From Orientallactaga sibirica (lineage: Eukaryota > Chordata > Mammalia > Rodentia > Dipodidae), in NCBI GenBank assembly GCA_036365145.1, contig JAEOAD010000024.1, forward strand, positions 15,452,501-15,516,500: a DNA stretch of 64,000 bases. The letters run 5' to 3'. Under the pieces are notes generated by a model. That model worked only from the letters and a program-made list of their open reading frames with translations, was not told the DNA's origin and did not search any database. A program made the position numbers and the translations under genes. Below are positions 1-10,941 of the stretch, one piece after another; position 1 is the first letter of the stretch; each line of letters begins with the position of its first letter.

Positions 1-29
1 TGAGTAGGGCTTATGAACTCAATGTGATT

Positions 30-412
30 TTTAAAATGTTATTTATTTATTTATTTAATGGGTATGCATGTCTATATGTGTGTTGTGCACATGGATGTGC
101 GTGTTCCATGGTATGTACATGGAGGTCAGAGAACAACCTCAAAATATCCTTCCTCTTCTTTGACCCTCTTTGCGACAGGGTTTGTCTTGTTGTTTTTGCC
201 ACTGTAAACAAATACTAGTCTAACTGGCCTGTGAGCCTCTGAATTCTCCTGGCTCTAACACCCATTGCCATTGCCATAGATGTGTCAGGATCACAGATGC
301 ATGCTTCACTTTGCATCTTGCATTATGTGGGTGCTGGAAGGTTTGAACTTGGGTCAGGCTCAGTAGGTTTGCAAGCAGGTGCCATTCACCACTGAGTCAT
401 CTCCCAACCTGG
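30..412 (-). repeat. Old B4-type composite SINE
   Basis: An ATTT-rich start (the reversed A tail) is followed by a TG-rich block, a B1-like middle and an end reading GAGTCATCTCCCAACC, which is the reversed tRNA-like head. It is strongly diverged. The order of parts fits rodent B4 (tRNA-like head fused to a B1 part), but assignment is by eye. Confidence 0.6.
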
Positions 413-647
413 CAACACAGTTTTGGGAGAGTCGAAATTGGAAGGCAATTATTTCTGATACTGTGTGTCCAGTGACTTCAGATGAATAATTAAAAATCAA
501 ATTAAATTGTTAGGAAGATGACTTGTAATTATAATTTGTAAAACCATCTGTTGTAAACATTCCCAAACCTTCCCCTTCCGAGCTAGTTTTCTTCCTCCTT
601 TCATGAATGTTGTTTTCCTTTTTTTTTTTCTTTTTTTTTTTTTTTTA

Positions 648-880
648 ACCCACTGAGTTTAATTAAGGTTTACATGAGCATGAGTTTTATTTACGGCGCA
701 TGCACAACTTATGATGGACTACTGAAGAAAATGTCTCCCTTTGCCCTATTAACCGTGAACTAACCCTAGCTCCTCCGGGAGGGCTGTGGGCCCAATCTCC
801 TTCACGTAGCCCCAGCTGCTGTAAATTTAAGGGAACAATGTTATTCCTGGAGGTAAATTTACATAAATATGCTACAACTT
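648..880 (-). repeat. L1 3' UTR fragment behind an oligo-T run
   Basis: An oligo-T run (about 618-647) precedes sequence resembling the reversed 3' UTR of rodent L1 (a block around GCCCAATCTCC and CCCAGCTGCTGT). That puts an L1 3' end here in minus orientation. No ORF2 part is attached, so it is severely 5'-truncated. Family recognition is from memory. Confidence 0.45.
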
Positions 881-917
881 ATTCCTTGAAGCAACTTGTT
901 AAAATCTCTGAGTTTAA

Positions 918-1128
918 TTTTTTTTTAATTTTTATTTATTTATTTGACAGAGAAAGAGGGAAGGAGAGAGAGAGAATGGGCATGCCAGGGCCTCCAGCCA
1001 CTGCAAAAGAACTCCAGATGAGTGCACCCCCTTGTGCATCTGGATAACGTGGGTCCTGGGGAATCGAACTGTAGTACTTTGGCTTTAGAGGCAAGGGCCT
1101 TAACGGCTAAGCCATTCCTCCAAACCCC
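918..1128 (-). repeat. tRNA-derived SINE (DIP type)
   Basis: Reversed tail TTTATTTATTTATTTGACAG, a GA-rich block, then reversed B box (GGGGAATCGAAC) and reversed head (GGCTAAGCCATTCCTCC). Near full length at about 210 bp. Confidence 0.85.
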
Positions 1129-1407
1129 ATTGCTTTTTTTTTTTTTTTTTTTAATGACAAATAACACAACTTTGAAAGCTGTGTTGCTATGAAAAAAATA
1201 ACAAAAATGCATTTCTGCTCAAAAACATAACAACTTTATCTTTCATTTTCAATAACCTGTATAAACTTGGCCCTCTGCATGTAGAATAAGTAATTGGAGA
1301 CTGTGTCTTTACAAAGGTTTGAAAACAAACCACGGTTAAAGGCATGGCTTTTAATAATGATGTTAATAATGTTTCTTGGTTAATAATGCATAATATCTAA
1401 CTCTGGT

Positions 1408-1409
1408 AA

Positions 1410-1446
<37 letters not shown>
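1408..1446. repeat. (ATT)n microsatellite
   Basis: About twelve near-perfect ATT units. They abut the broken downstream end of the hAT-like pseudogene on the minus strand. Confidence 0.95.
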
Positions 1447-1448
<2 letters not shown>

Positions 1449-2335
1449 TGTATCAGGCAGTGAGGAAACATGATATGTTCATTGCCACAGCTTTAACTTT
1501 GGCTACAAATCCAGCCTTCTCTCCTATCATTGTTCTAGCAGAATCCATGCAGACAGTGACACCATGTTTCCAATGCAAATCTTCATTCATGAAATATTCA
1601 TCAACTTTAAGACAAATATCTTCTTTACCCAAAGGAGGGCAAAACAATAATTCCTCATGTAAATCCTTCATAAATTATGTTATATAAACAACAATGTCAT
1701 TTTAGAAATATCACTTGTCTATTCTAACTGAAACATAAACTTTAGCTGCCTTTAAGCCTAATAGTAACCTACTACATTTGGTCATTACTAATCTCAGAAA
1801 TTCTTTTGAAAAATAACATGATTCAATAAAGGAATTTAAAGAATTCTATCCCCCTTATTTTTCCCTGTGACCTGTCTTGGATATTTGAATAGATGGTAAC
1901 ATGGGTTCATCTTCTGCTTTTATAGTTTTGGCAATTAAATAGGAACTTTCATAAAATTCAAGTTTATAGTTTTCATTGACAGTATCCAATTTCTCAAAGA
2001 ACTGGCTTTATTTGAAGCTTTTAAAAGTCATTCAAAATATTACTTTGGTTTACTGCAATACACTGTATGCTTGGTATTAAGATATCATGTTACGTTGGCT
2101 GGCTCCATTCTCTGCAGCCAACACATCATTGCAAATTAAACAAAGAGATTTTTCCCACACCATTATTGCTAGAAGTAAATCCATACTGCAAAGTGACTCT
2201 TTTTTCTTGCCAACTGAGGTGTATGACAACCCAGTAGCAAACATTCTGCTGCTTTGTCATAAGTATTTTTACCACTTCTGTGTTTCATTAAACCACTTAT
2301 TTATAATTAGAATATATTGTCCCCAAAACAAGTAA
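1443..2335 (-). pseudogene. ZBED5/FAM200/SCAND3-like pseudogene (hAT-transposase-derived)
   Basis: Read on the minus strand, this resembles the vertebrate ZBED5/FAM200/SCAND3 proteins, domesticated from Buster-type hAT transposases. From high to low coordinate: a CLIC motif (2131-2142) fits the first half of a BED zinc finger; SSYLIAK (1927-1947) fits the helix after it; an RISEIS-like piece and a DISKM-like piece lie around 1690-1820; and a 72-codon open stretch (1453-1671) has ELLFC near its start and FVAKVK near its end, which fits the core before the conserved histidine region. Frames shift and stops occur between the blocks, so it cannot be translated. It ends abruptly at the ATT repeat, far short of the usual C-terminal dimerisation region. 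It could be a retrocopy of a host ZBED gene or a relic transposon; I cannot tell which. No terminal inverted repeats or poly-A tail were seen. Confidence 0.7.
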
Positions 2336-3193
2336 ATATTGCTAATAACTTCTCAAATGTATACTAATTTTAGGTCATGAATTGCATTTATTTGTGTTTA
2401 GTTTTGAAAAATCTTGTTCATAGTTAACATATACATTAATGTCAATCAAGAACTAGTGAAGACCTTTTGTCTCTACTTCTTACAATTGAACAATTATTTA
2501 CATTTTGGTATATGAAGGGGATAGCAGCAATTTTTAAAATTAAACATTCTAACATAATACCTACATACTGAGAAATAATGGCAAGAAAAAAATTTCTTTG
2601 TTTTCCCTAATTAAATCAGTATGTTTTAATAGGAGAAGAAAACACTGCAGTTTATCACACACAATAGTATTGATTCTGAGCCAACATGTTTCAGGCAGCA
2701 TTCATGGACTTCACGGAGCATGACGACGTTGTGAGTGAAGGCTGTGTATGTTGTGTGCTCAGAGCAAGGCTTCTGTGAAGTTACACCATGCATGGCAAGT
2801 GAGCGCTGCTAGAAACTCCCAAAACTGAGGACAGATTTGAATTTGATGTTATTTTTGATTGTCATGTGCTCAAACACTTCATGCTGTGGCCATATGTATT
2901 TTTTGCAACCTCTCGATTTGATTCTGTGACTCAGAGTTGGTCATAAGCTATAGAGGCTGTGATTAGTAGATATGTTTTTCAAAAAAGGAGGCGAATCTGT
3001 CATGAAAATAGTAGGGGCGTACATTGTCCATAATAAAATCCAATCTCTTCAAACTAAAATTGTAGTTTTTTAAAAGACATGTATTTTCCACCAGAGACTT
3101 GAAATGTTAAGAGCATTTAAAACTTTTATGACAATGTTAGGGGAGATATGAACAGATAGTGTTTTCCTCCTGTATCTCTTTTAAAATTTATTT
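2336..3193. other. Unassigned stretch
   Basis: AT-rich, without an obvious repeat or credible ORF. The part about 2690-2960 is less AT-rich and looks more structured than its surroundings, and might be an old exon or UTR relic, but I cannot name a source. Confidence 0.5.
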
Positions 3194-3397
3194 GGGGTCT
3201 AGAGAGATGGCTTAGTGGTCAAAGCACTTGCCTGAGAAGTCTAAAGACCCAGGTTTGACTCTCCAGTACCCACATAAGCGAGATAGATGCACAAGGTGGC
3301 TCTTACCTGTGGAGTTGATTTGCAGTGGTTAAGGGGGCCTGGTATGTCCATTTCCTCTACCTCCCTCTTTTTCTCCTCAAAATAAGTAAATAAATTA
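3194..3397 (+). repeat. tRNA-derived SINE (DIP type)
   Basis: Head GAGATGGCTTAGTGGTCAAAG (A-box region), diverged B box, and tail AAATAAGTAAATAAA. About 200 bp, moderately diverged. Confidence 0.8.
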
Positions 3398-3411
3398 GAA
3401 ATATCAAGTTC

Positions 3412-3556
3412 AGACGGGCATGGTGGCGCACACCTTTAATCCCAGCACTCCAGAGGCAGTGGTAGGAGGATTGCCATGAGTTCAAGGCCACCCTGAGACT
3501 ACATAGTGAATTCCAGGTCAGCCTGAGCTAGACCCTACCTTGAAAAACCAAAAAAG
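3412..3556 (+). repeat. B1-type SINE
   Basis: Complete B1-like body with CACACCTTTAATCCCAGCAC, CTGAGACTACATAGTGAATT and an A-rich tail. Confidence 0.9.
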
Positions 3557-3640
3557 ATGGGAGTATCGTGAGGTCAAGGCCAGGCTGGGCTACATAGCCA
3601 GCCCCTGTCTCAAAAAAACATAGAATAAAACAAAACCGGA
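3557..3640 (+). repeat. Partial B1-type SINE
   Basis: Right-hand B1 portion (GAGGTCAAGGCCAGGCTGGG, CCCTGTCTCAAAAAA) directly after the preceding B1. It is an older, truncated copy. Confidence 0.6.
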
Positions 3641-4266
3641 AAAGGTATAAAACATGAACGGCCACTTTTACCTCTACCTCCGCTATTCAAATACAGAGAC
3701 CACCAAGAATCATGATCAGCTGGTCTTACATCTTAATCCCTAGTGCTATGGAATCAATACTGTACTAGCTAACCTTAGTTCCTAAAGTCACACGCCTAGC
3801 TCTCTGGCTTACTTTGGGTTGCTGAGAGAATTAGACTCTAGCAATACAGACTACTAATTATGCTGGCAAATGTTCTAAAAACAGTGTTTAAGCTATTTTA
3901 GTTCTAGAACTTCCTTCCCCCTCCCTCAGGACATAAAAAATGTGATCATATATTAACCTTGAATAACCTCCTGTGAATTTTGCCTTATTAAACATTGTGC
4001 CTTATTTTATTAAATTATTTTATTGGAATCCAATTCTATATTTTGAAAAAGTAACATTTTATTCTAAATAAGCATTTACTTTTTTAAAAAAAGTCTAAAA
4101 TCTTTGTAATGCCTATAATTGTTATATCATTGTTTATTTGAATTTATATAATACACAAATCTATAAATTAAAAAAAAAAAGAAAGAAATACCAAACTACA
4201 TTTGATTGAATTTCTCATGCCATGCACTTTCCAAAATAGACTATGTGGGGTAACCATATTGGGAAA
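3641..4266. other. Unassigned AT-rich stretch
   Basis: No repeat or gene recognised. Contains several A- and T-tracts, for example around 4168-4190. Confidence 0.5.
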
Positions 4267-4795
4267 AAACAAACATTTATTTGTGAGTGATGCATGAGTA
4301 TGTGTGTGTGTGCACATACCACTGCATGCCTGGGTAGGTCACGGGAAAAACCTTGGGATGTTTATCTTCTTCTTCCACCTTATTTTGTTTGCTTCTTTGT
4401 TTTAGGTTTTCGAGGTAGGTTCTCACACTAGCCCAGGCTGACCTGGAATTCACTATGTAGTCTCAGGGTGGCCTCAAACTTATGACAGTCCTGCTACGCC
4501 TGCCTTTTGAGTGCTGGAATTAAAGCTGTGCACCACCATGCTGGGCTTCCTTCCACCTTCTTTTAGAGACATGGCCTCTCTTGTTATTTTGTTGCTGTTT
4601 GTGTATCAGTCTCATTGACCCATAAGGTTCTAGGTTCTCGTGTCTCTGCCTCCCCCATTGCCATAGAAACTTTTGGATCACAGATGGATGTGCTGTCTTG
4701 CATCTGGTTTTCAATGGGGCATGCAGAATTGACCTTGGGCCACTGGGCTTGCAAGAAAGCACCTTTAACTATGGAGACATCTCCTCAGCCTCTTT
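4267..4795 (-). repeat. Old B4-type composite SINE, split by a B1
   Basis: TG-rich block at the left, reversed tRNA-like head (GGAGACATCTCCTCAGCC) at the right. A younger B1 splits it at 4382-4549; the 10-bp target CTTCCACCTT flanks that B1 at 4372-4381 and 4550-4559. Confidence 0.65.
4382..4549 (-). repeat. B1-type SINE nested in the B4-type element
   Basis: Reversed B1 with TTTTCGAGGTAGG, GACCTGGAATTCACTATGTA and end CACCACCATGCTGGGCT, flanked by CTTCCACCTT on both sides. Confidence 0.9.
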
Positions 4796-4819
4796 CCTAT
4801 ACCTTATAGTTAAAAATAT

Positions 4820-4996
4820 GGGCTGGGGAGATTGCTTAATGGTTAAAGCACTTGCCTAAAAAGCCAAAGGACCCAGGATTGATTCCCCAGTACTCATGTA
4901 AACTGGATGCACAAGGTGGTATAGTTGTCTGGAGTTGGTTTGCAACAGCTAAAGGCTCTGGAATGCCCATTCTCTCTCTCTCAAATAAATAAAAAT
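4820..4996 (+). repeat. tRNA-derived SINE (DIP type)
   Basis: Head GGGCTGGGGAGATTGCTTAA, B box GGATTGATTCCCC, tail CAAATAAATAAAAATAAG. Slightly shortened CT-rich block. Confidence 0.85.
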
Positions 4997-5086
4997 AAGT
5001 TTTAAAAATTGTTAACATTTAGAAAGTTGGCATAACTTTGTGAATACAATTTTAAAAATAACACATGATAATAAAAATCAAATGTA

Positions 5087-5291
5087 GGGCTGAAGAGATG
5101 GCTTAGCAGTTAAGGTGTTTGCCTGCAAAGCCAAAGGACCCTGGTTCGATTCTCCAGGACCCATATAAGCCAGATGCACAAGGGGGCGCACGCATCTGGA
5201 GTTTGTTTGCAGTGGCTGGAGGCCCTGGTGTGCCCATTCTCTTTCCCTCTCTCTCTCTCTGCCTCTTTGTCTCTCTCAAATAACTAAATTA

Positions 5292-5293
<2 letters not shown>
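5087..5293 (+). repeat. tRNA-derived SINE (DIP type)
   Basis: Head GGGCTGAAGAGATGGCTTAG, well-kept B box GGTTCGATTC, CT-rich block and AAATAACTAAA tail, running straight into a TA microsatellite. Confidence 0.9.

Positions 5294-5337
<44 letters not shown>
5294..5337. repeat. (TA)n microsatellite
   Basis: About 22 TA units between the tail of a plus-strand SINE and the reversed tail of a minus-strand B1; probably grown out of A/T-rich SINE tails. Confidence 0.95.
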
Positions 5338-5353
<16 letters not shown>

Positions 5354-5497
5354 GGTTTTTCGAGGTAGGGTTTCACTCTGGTCCAGGCTGACCTGGAATT
5401 AACTATGTAGTCTCAGGGTGGCCTCGAACTCACGGCAATCCTCCTACCTCTGCCTCCCGAGTGCTGGTATTAAAGGCATGCGCCACCATGCCTGGCT
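5338..5497 (-). repeat. B1-type SINE
   Basis: Long oligo-T, then TCGAGGTAGGGTTTCACTC through GCGCCACCATGCCTGGCT. Well preserved. Confidence 0.92.
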
Positions 5498-5681
5498 CTA
5501 AATATATATTTTTTTAAAGTAATAAAACATCAAATGTAGGTATAAATTACAGTCAAAATACAAGATAGGAGAATAGAGTTCAATATAACAGTATAAAGTT
5601 TGTTTTATGGTTTCCAATTTCATATTGCAATTTAAATACTTTCATTTACTACATTTAGCAGTACATCAAAAATATCTACAA

Positions 5682-5833
5682 GGCTGGAGTGATAGTACTT
5701 AAGGTTAAGGCACTTACCTGTGAAGCCCAAGAACCCAGGTTCAATTCCCCGGTACCCAAATGAGCCAGATGCGCAAGATGGTGCTTACATCTGGGGCTCA
5801 TTTCAGTGGCCACAGGCCCTGGTGCACCCATAC

Positions 5834-5871
<38 letters not shown>

Positions 5872-5892
5872 CTGTCTTTCTTTCAAATAAAA
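5682..5892 (+). repeat. tRNA-derived SINE (DIP type)
   Basis: Head AGGCTGGAGTGATAGTACTT, B box GGTTCAATTCCCC, a (CT)n expansion at 5837-5867, then tail CAAATAAAAAA. Confidence 0.85.
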
Positions 5893-6404
5893 AATTTTTA
5901 AAAATCTAGTTTTTAGGAAAAAAGCCCATTAAAAGATGGCTCATTTTTTTATATAAATACATGTGGCTTAGGTTTCTTTTTATTTCAATGAAAATCCCTC
6001 CATTTTATAACAAATTGGATTTCTCTTGAACTTGTTTTAGAACTACACAAAAGTTATATAGATAGTTTTCAAACATTTAAAAATCCTCCAGCAATCTGAG
6101 CATGTTACAGAATATGGTGTATTTAACCTCAACACAAAATTAATATTGGTTTAATGCTATTACCAAACTGAAGACTCCATTTACACTCTACCACCAATAT
6201 CCTGTTTGGAGTCCAGGATGGGAGTCAGGATCCCACAAAAATTCCTTTCTTTAGGCCTGGTATCCTGCTTTCTCACATTGTTATTCTTTGGACATTGTGT
6301 TCAAACAGATTATATGATCAAAAGTCGAGGGATTGCTGGTTTAGAGTCACAACTACAGACTTTGTAAAAAATGATTATCTTCGTCTGTGTGACTAAAAAT
6401 GCTA
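5893..6404. other. Unassigned stretch
   Basis: AT-rich sequence without a recognised repeat or credible ORF. Confidence 0.5.
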
Positions 6405-6559
6405 TTTTTTTTTTTTTTTTTTTGAGGTAAGATCTCACTCTGACCCAGGCTGACTTGGAATTCACTATGTAGTCTCAAGCTGGCCTCAAACTCACAGTGA
6501 TCATCCTACCTCAGACTCCCAAGTGCTGGGATTAAATGAATGCACCATCATGCCTGGCT
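6405..6559 (-). repeat. B1-type SINE
   Basis: Oligo-T, GAGGTAAGATCTCACTC, end CATCATGCCTGGCT. Imperfect flanking repeat AAAATGCT / AAAAGTGCT. Confidence 0.88.
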
Positions 6560-6652
6560 AAAAGTGCTTTTAATGAGTGCTTATACATACAATTGTCTGC
6601 ATTGCTTAAAGTATTCTTATTCAGGAAAATTCAAAAATTATTGCTTAAAAAT

Positions 6653-6864
6653 ATTTTTAGTTTTTATTTATTTGCAAAAAGAGAGAGATAGAGAGAAGTG
6701 AGATAGACAAAGAATGAGCATGCCAGGAATTCCAGGAGTTGCAATCAAACTCCAGGCACCTGTGCCACCTTGTGCATTTGACTTATGTGGGTCCTGGGAA
6801 CTTAATCCTGGGTCCTTTGGCTTTGCAGCAAGTGCCTTAACTGCCAAGCTACCACTCCAGCCTC
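6653..6864 (-). repeat. tRNA-derived SINE (DIP type)
   Basis: Reversed tail TTTTTATTTATTTGCA, GA-rich block, reversed head CCAAGCTACCACTCCAGCC. Somewhat diverged. Confidence 0.85.
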
Positions 6865-7110
6865 CAAAATTATTTTTATGCTATTAAATTGAATAAATAA
6901 AATATCAGATGTAGTTCAAAACTAGCTCAAAACCAAAACAGATGGTCCTGGTTTATTATAAGGAATTATTTCTTTTGTTAAATTATTCAATGAAAAACTT
7001 AGGAAGCATCATTTAATAATACATTAGCATCATAAAAATTGAAAAATAATTCTTATCAAAAGGCTGATGATGGCAGTGACCACAGGGGTGACTCAAAATT
7101 CATCATAGAG

Positions 7111-7258
7111 CTGGGCATGCTGGTGCATGTCTTTAATTCCAGCACTCAGGAAGCAAGGTAGGATTGCTGTGAGTTTGAGGCCAGCCTGAGACAACATAGT
7201 GAATTCCAGGTCAGCCTGGGCTAGAGTGAGACCCTACCTTGAAAAAAAGAAAAGAAAG
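7111..7258 (+). repeat. B1-type SINE
   Basis: CTGGGCATGCTGGTGCATGT through GAGACCCTACCTTGAAAAA. Complete. Confidence 0.9.
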
Positions 7259-7261
7259 CTA

Positions 7262-8408
7262 TTGGTTGCATACTGAGACTGTGTGCCACTATTGCACTGG
7301 CATGTATATCCTGTCAGGGTGTTCGCTTCTGAGTAGCTTAAACCTCTGATTGCTCAGATCATTGTTGGCCACTTTCCCCCAGTAGCTCATGTAATGCTTT
7401 CCAGCACTAGACAGGCTAACTGTCTGGGGACTGGCTCTCTTCTAGATTCCAGCCAGGTCTCTCCATGCTGTGTGTCAGCAACATATGGTGTCTTCAGCAA
7501 TAGGGTCTTAGCTTTTGCCTCAGGTGGGCAATCAAGTTCTTTGACAGAAAGCTGTCTTGATTTGGGGACCTCAGAGCTCTCTCTGAACAACAGCTCAATG
7601 TGGGTAGCAACCAATCTCTGGTACTGGGAGTTACAAGTCAGAGACAGAAAAGAAACTTCTTTTAAGCTTAGTCTTCATTCCACCCTCACCAAATCCCTAA
7701 TTTTCAGGTGCTTCCCCTTTACTCCTTTTGAGGGTTATATCTTTTAAACTATCTCCAAGGATAAGTCTCTATGGTATCAGCTCATTTTGGGTTTAAGTTT
7801 GAGTTTATTCCCCCTCTTCCCCTCCTGTCACCCTAAACCCTTCCATTCCCTATTGTCTGGGCCTTGGGTTCTTTATCAGGTATGACAACCTCAGATAAGT
7901 GGCACCACACAGCGTTTGTCTTTCTGTGATTGTGTGAGTTCGCTGAGTATGATCTGCTCCGAGTCTGTGCATTTTTCTGCAAATTTCATCGTATCAGTTT
8001 TTCTGACTGCTGAGTATAATTCCACTGTGTAAATGTACCACAACTTCATTATTCATTCAATCAATGATGGGCATCTGGGTTGATTCCAGTTCTTAGCTAT
8101 AATGAATTGAACAGCTATAAACATGGTTGAACAAATGTCTCTGTATTGATGCATGGAGCATTTAGGATAAATGCCCAGTCAGGAAATAACTGGATCTTTG
8201 GTAGCTCTGTGTTCATCCTTTTCAGGATCTCCAAATTGATTTCCATAGTGGTTGTACAAGTTTACATTCTCACCAACAGTGGGTGAGGGTTCCTCTTTCC
8301 CCACATCCTCGCCAACAAAGTGGAGATCCAGAGGCTCCTAAGAGCTCATCACTGAAGTCGACTTAAAACTCACCCACCACGGCTCAGGGAATTTTGCGGA
8401 AGAGGGAA
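7262..8408 (+). mobile_element. 5'-inverted, truncated L1
   Basis: From about 7262 to 8325 the sequence is the reverse complement of an L1 ORF2 C-terminal end plus the first part of its 3' UTR. It lines up with the plus-strand L1 at about 19530-20290, for example the GGGCATCTGGGTTGATTCC block against the reverse of 19765-19785. At about 8325 orientation flips: 8326-8408 reads as plus-strand 3' UTR, including GGCTCAGGGAATTTTGCGGA, matching 20706-20725. An inverted upstream part followed by a direct downstream part is the known product of twin priming during L1 insertion. The poly-A end is missing; a MaLR LTR begins where it should be. Frames over this stretch are antisense or 3' UTR noise. Confidence 0.75.
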
Positions 8409-8755
8409 TGTATGGACGTCTAGACTCAGGTGTTTTATTAAAATTGAGCTTATGACTTCAGACCCTAGCAGGCAGATCACTGCCAGAGGGAACGTGTCAC
8501 AGGGTGTGGGGTGTGGGGTGGGTAGATCTTGGAATATAGCATTAAAGTGTGTTTGGGGGCAGATCTGAGTTCAGCCCTACTTAGAAGTTTTCAGAGGAGT
8601 TTGAGCCCTGACTGCTGGTTCTTGCTGGTGTTGGCTTTTTCTCTGCTTCTTCTGCCATTGATGGAACATTGTAAGAATGAAATAAACTCCTTTCCTTCCC
8701 CATAAACTGTGTCTGGTTGGATGTTTGTCCCAGAAACATGAAGCAGACTGTAACA
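8405..8755 (+). mobile_element. MaLR-type LTR lacking its first bases
   Basis: Matches the other plus-strand LTRs here from AGACTCAGGTGTTTTATTAA through CTTCTTCTGCCATTGATGGA, AATAAACTCC and CATAAACTGTGTCTGG, ending near GACTGTAACA. The TGTGGTTTGAAT start is lost at the junction with the L1. Confidence 0.75.
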
Positions 8756-8810
8756 AACACACATGAAAAGAACAATGTGTTAATTGACCACTTAAAAATA
8801 CACTAAAATA

Positions 8811-9166
8811 GGGCTGGTGAGATGGCCCAGTGGTTAAGGTGCTTGCCTGTAGGGCCTAAGGACCCTAATGGGATTCCCCAGAACCCTGGTAAAGCCAGAT
8901 AGACAAGGTGGAGCATGTGTCCTGAGTTCATTTGCAGTGGCAAGAGGCCCACCCATTCTCCTTCTCTTTCTCTTCCTCTTTCTCTCTCAAGTCAATAAAT
9001 AAAATATATTTGTTTTTGAGGTAGTTTTTCCCACCAGCCCAGGCTGACCTGGAACTCACTATGTAGTCTCAGGGTGGTCTAGAACTCACTGCGATCCTCC
9101 TATCTCTGCCTCCCGAGTGCTGGGATTAAAGACGTGTGCCACCACACCTGGCTAAAATATTTTTTT
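8811..9166 (+). repeat. tRNA-derived SINE (DIP type) with B1 in its tail
   Basis: Head GGGCTGGTGAGATGGCCCAG, CT-rich block and tail AATAAATAAAATAT. A B1 (9008-9153) sits in the tail. The whole unit is flanked by a perfect 14-bp repeat, AATACACTAAAATA, at 8797-8810 and 9167-9180. Confidence 0.9.
9008..9153 (-). repeat. B1-type SINE nested in DIP tail
   Basis: GTTTTTGAGGTAGTTTTTCC through CACCACACCTGGCT. AAAATAT occurs on both sides, giving the likely target duplication. Confidence 0.9.
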
Positions 9167-9180
9167 AATACACTAAAATA

Positions 9181-10554
9181 TCATTGTCAATAGTCAAGAA
9201 AAAGATGACTGAAAGTTGAGACTCTACTAAATTATAGTTTATGATTATGCCAGGTCTTAATATGACTAAGAATGTATTATATAACATTTTTGAGTCATAT
9301 AATTTTTCAGAAAAAATTAATTGTGAGAAGAATTTACCTTTGTTTTCTTCGTGTGTGTTGCATGCCAAACAGTCCATGGCTCTGTGTGTGTTAGGCCAGC
9401 ACTCTACCCCTGAGTTATGGTGCCAGCCTCAAGGCATTGTCTTCATGTGTAACTGCATAGCAAAATGATAAAGTCATTTGTCCTGAGGATTTATTGTTAT
9501 AACTGTGTTTTATAATCCTTTGTCATATCATTGCTTCTTCATTATCACACTATGCAACTTCTCTGGATTCTGAATTGCTCTAAATTGTCCACATATTAAT
9601 TTTCCAAAGGCTTTGTATATTGCAGTATTCCAATTTCAATTTTTCTTTGCAAACGATGCGCATGGTGTTATCAGGTGCCCCAAATCAACCAGAGACTGAT
9701 TTCAGCTCATTGGTGAATGTTTTCAGATTGGGATGCGTGTCACTTACGTACCAGAAGGTGCCCTTAGAATGAACAGCTGGCTAGGAAATCCAGGTTTCTG
9801 TCTACGTATAGCAACTCCCAAGTATACTCAGTTCTACTTTTGGAGATTTCTGGGTGTCTCCAGAGCCCTATCACAGACACATTGTTCACCCAGGGAGAAA
9901 CCAGATTGGAGGAGGGGTGTTCTTTTCATGGGACAGACATGTGACTTTGGGATGATGCCCTTTAAGTTAAAAATGCAAATCTGAATGCATCTTATATACT
10001 TTTAAGTTACAAATAAACATTCTATATTTATTATATACTACCTGATGTTTTGAAATATATGTATCATAGGGAATGGGTAAACTGAGAAATTTGAGATATG
10101 TATGACACTGTTAATCTTACAAGACCAAGCAGAAAATTAAAAAAAAAAAAAAACTGGGAGAAAAAGAGAAAACTTCAAGAAAGTATGAATATATGTCCAA
10201 AAGTGAATATAATTTTTATTTCCCTTGGGAAAATATAGACGCATATACTCACACATGTAGTTATATCACTAAAAATAAGGAACATTTTTCAATTTAAAAT
10301 GAACTAATATTTAAGTTTTAACTTATTTTTAGTTGATTTTTAAGGTTAATATACAAAGTAATGGGTTTCAAAATAGCATTTCATACATGAGTGTCATTGT
10401 AGTTTCTTTTAATTTATCTCACTCCTCCACTGCCCTTACTCATACATTTTTCCCCTCCAGCTGTCTTTTTCCCCCACTCAATTCTTCCCTTATGTTTTAT
10501 TAGTACATGGTTTAACTTAAGTTGTACAAGAAAATACTTTCTCATGACCCTTAT
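9181..10554. other. Mostly unassigned stretch
   Basis: A fragment at about 9355-9435 (CCAGCACTCTACCCCTGAGTT) looks like the reversed head of an ID/B4-type SINE. The rest is unassigned. The part 9640-9990 is less AT-rich and has an 83-codon chance frame without recognisable features. Confidence 0.45.
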
Positions 10555-10650
10555 GTTGAGGTAGATTCTTACTGGATAGCCCAGCTAGACTGCAATATTC
10601 AATCCTCCTGCGTCAGCCTCCTGAGTCCTGGGATTATAGATTAGGTTCCA
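10555..10650 (-). repeat. Old, degraded B1-type SINE
   Basis: GAGGTAGATTCTTACTGG, then CCTCCTGCGTCAGCCTCCTG and GTCCTGGGATTATAG: reversed B1 features with heavy decay. Confidence 0.65.
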
Positions 10651-10748
10651 ATGTGTACTTAATTCAAATATTGATAAAGGCCATAGATAATCTAATGTTG
10701 TCATATTTTGTGATTGTCTATTTGGTTTTTCTATTAAAAACATTACTT

Positions 10749-10941
10749 GTTTTTTTATTTTTTAAATAAGAGAGAAGAGAGAGAGAGAAAATTGGGCACA
10801 GCATGGTCTGTAGCCTCTGCAAATGAACTCCAGGTGCATGCACACCTTGTTCATTTGGCTTTATGTAGGTAGTGGAGAATTGAACCCAAATTGTTAGGTT
10901 TTGCAGGCAAGCACCTTAACCACTGACCCATCTCTCCAGCC
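10749..10941 (-). repeat. tRNA-derived SINE (DIP type)
   Basis: Reversed tail, GA-rich block, CCAGGTGCATGCACACCTTG core and reversed head CACTGACCCATCTCTCCAGC. Confidence 0.85.

Noticed and set aside
5087..5160. tRNA-like A and B boxes
   Set aside because: Belong to the DIP-type SINE: CT-rich block and A-rich tail follow, many copies exist, and no cloverleaf acceptor stem is preserved.
7394..7747. 117-codon plus-strand frame
   Set aside because: Antisense of the inverted L1 3' UTR.
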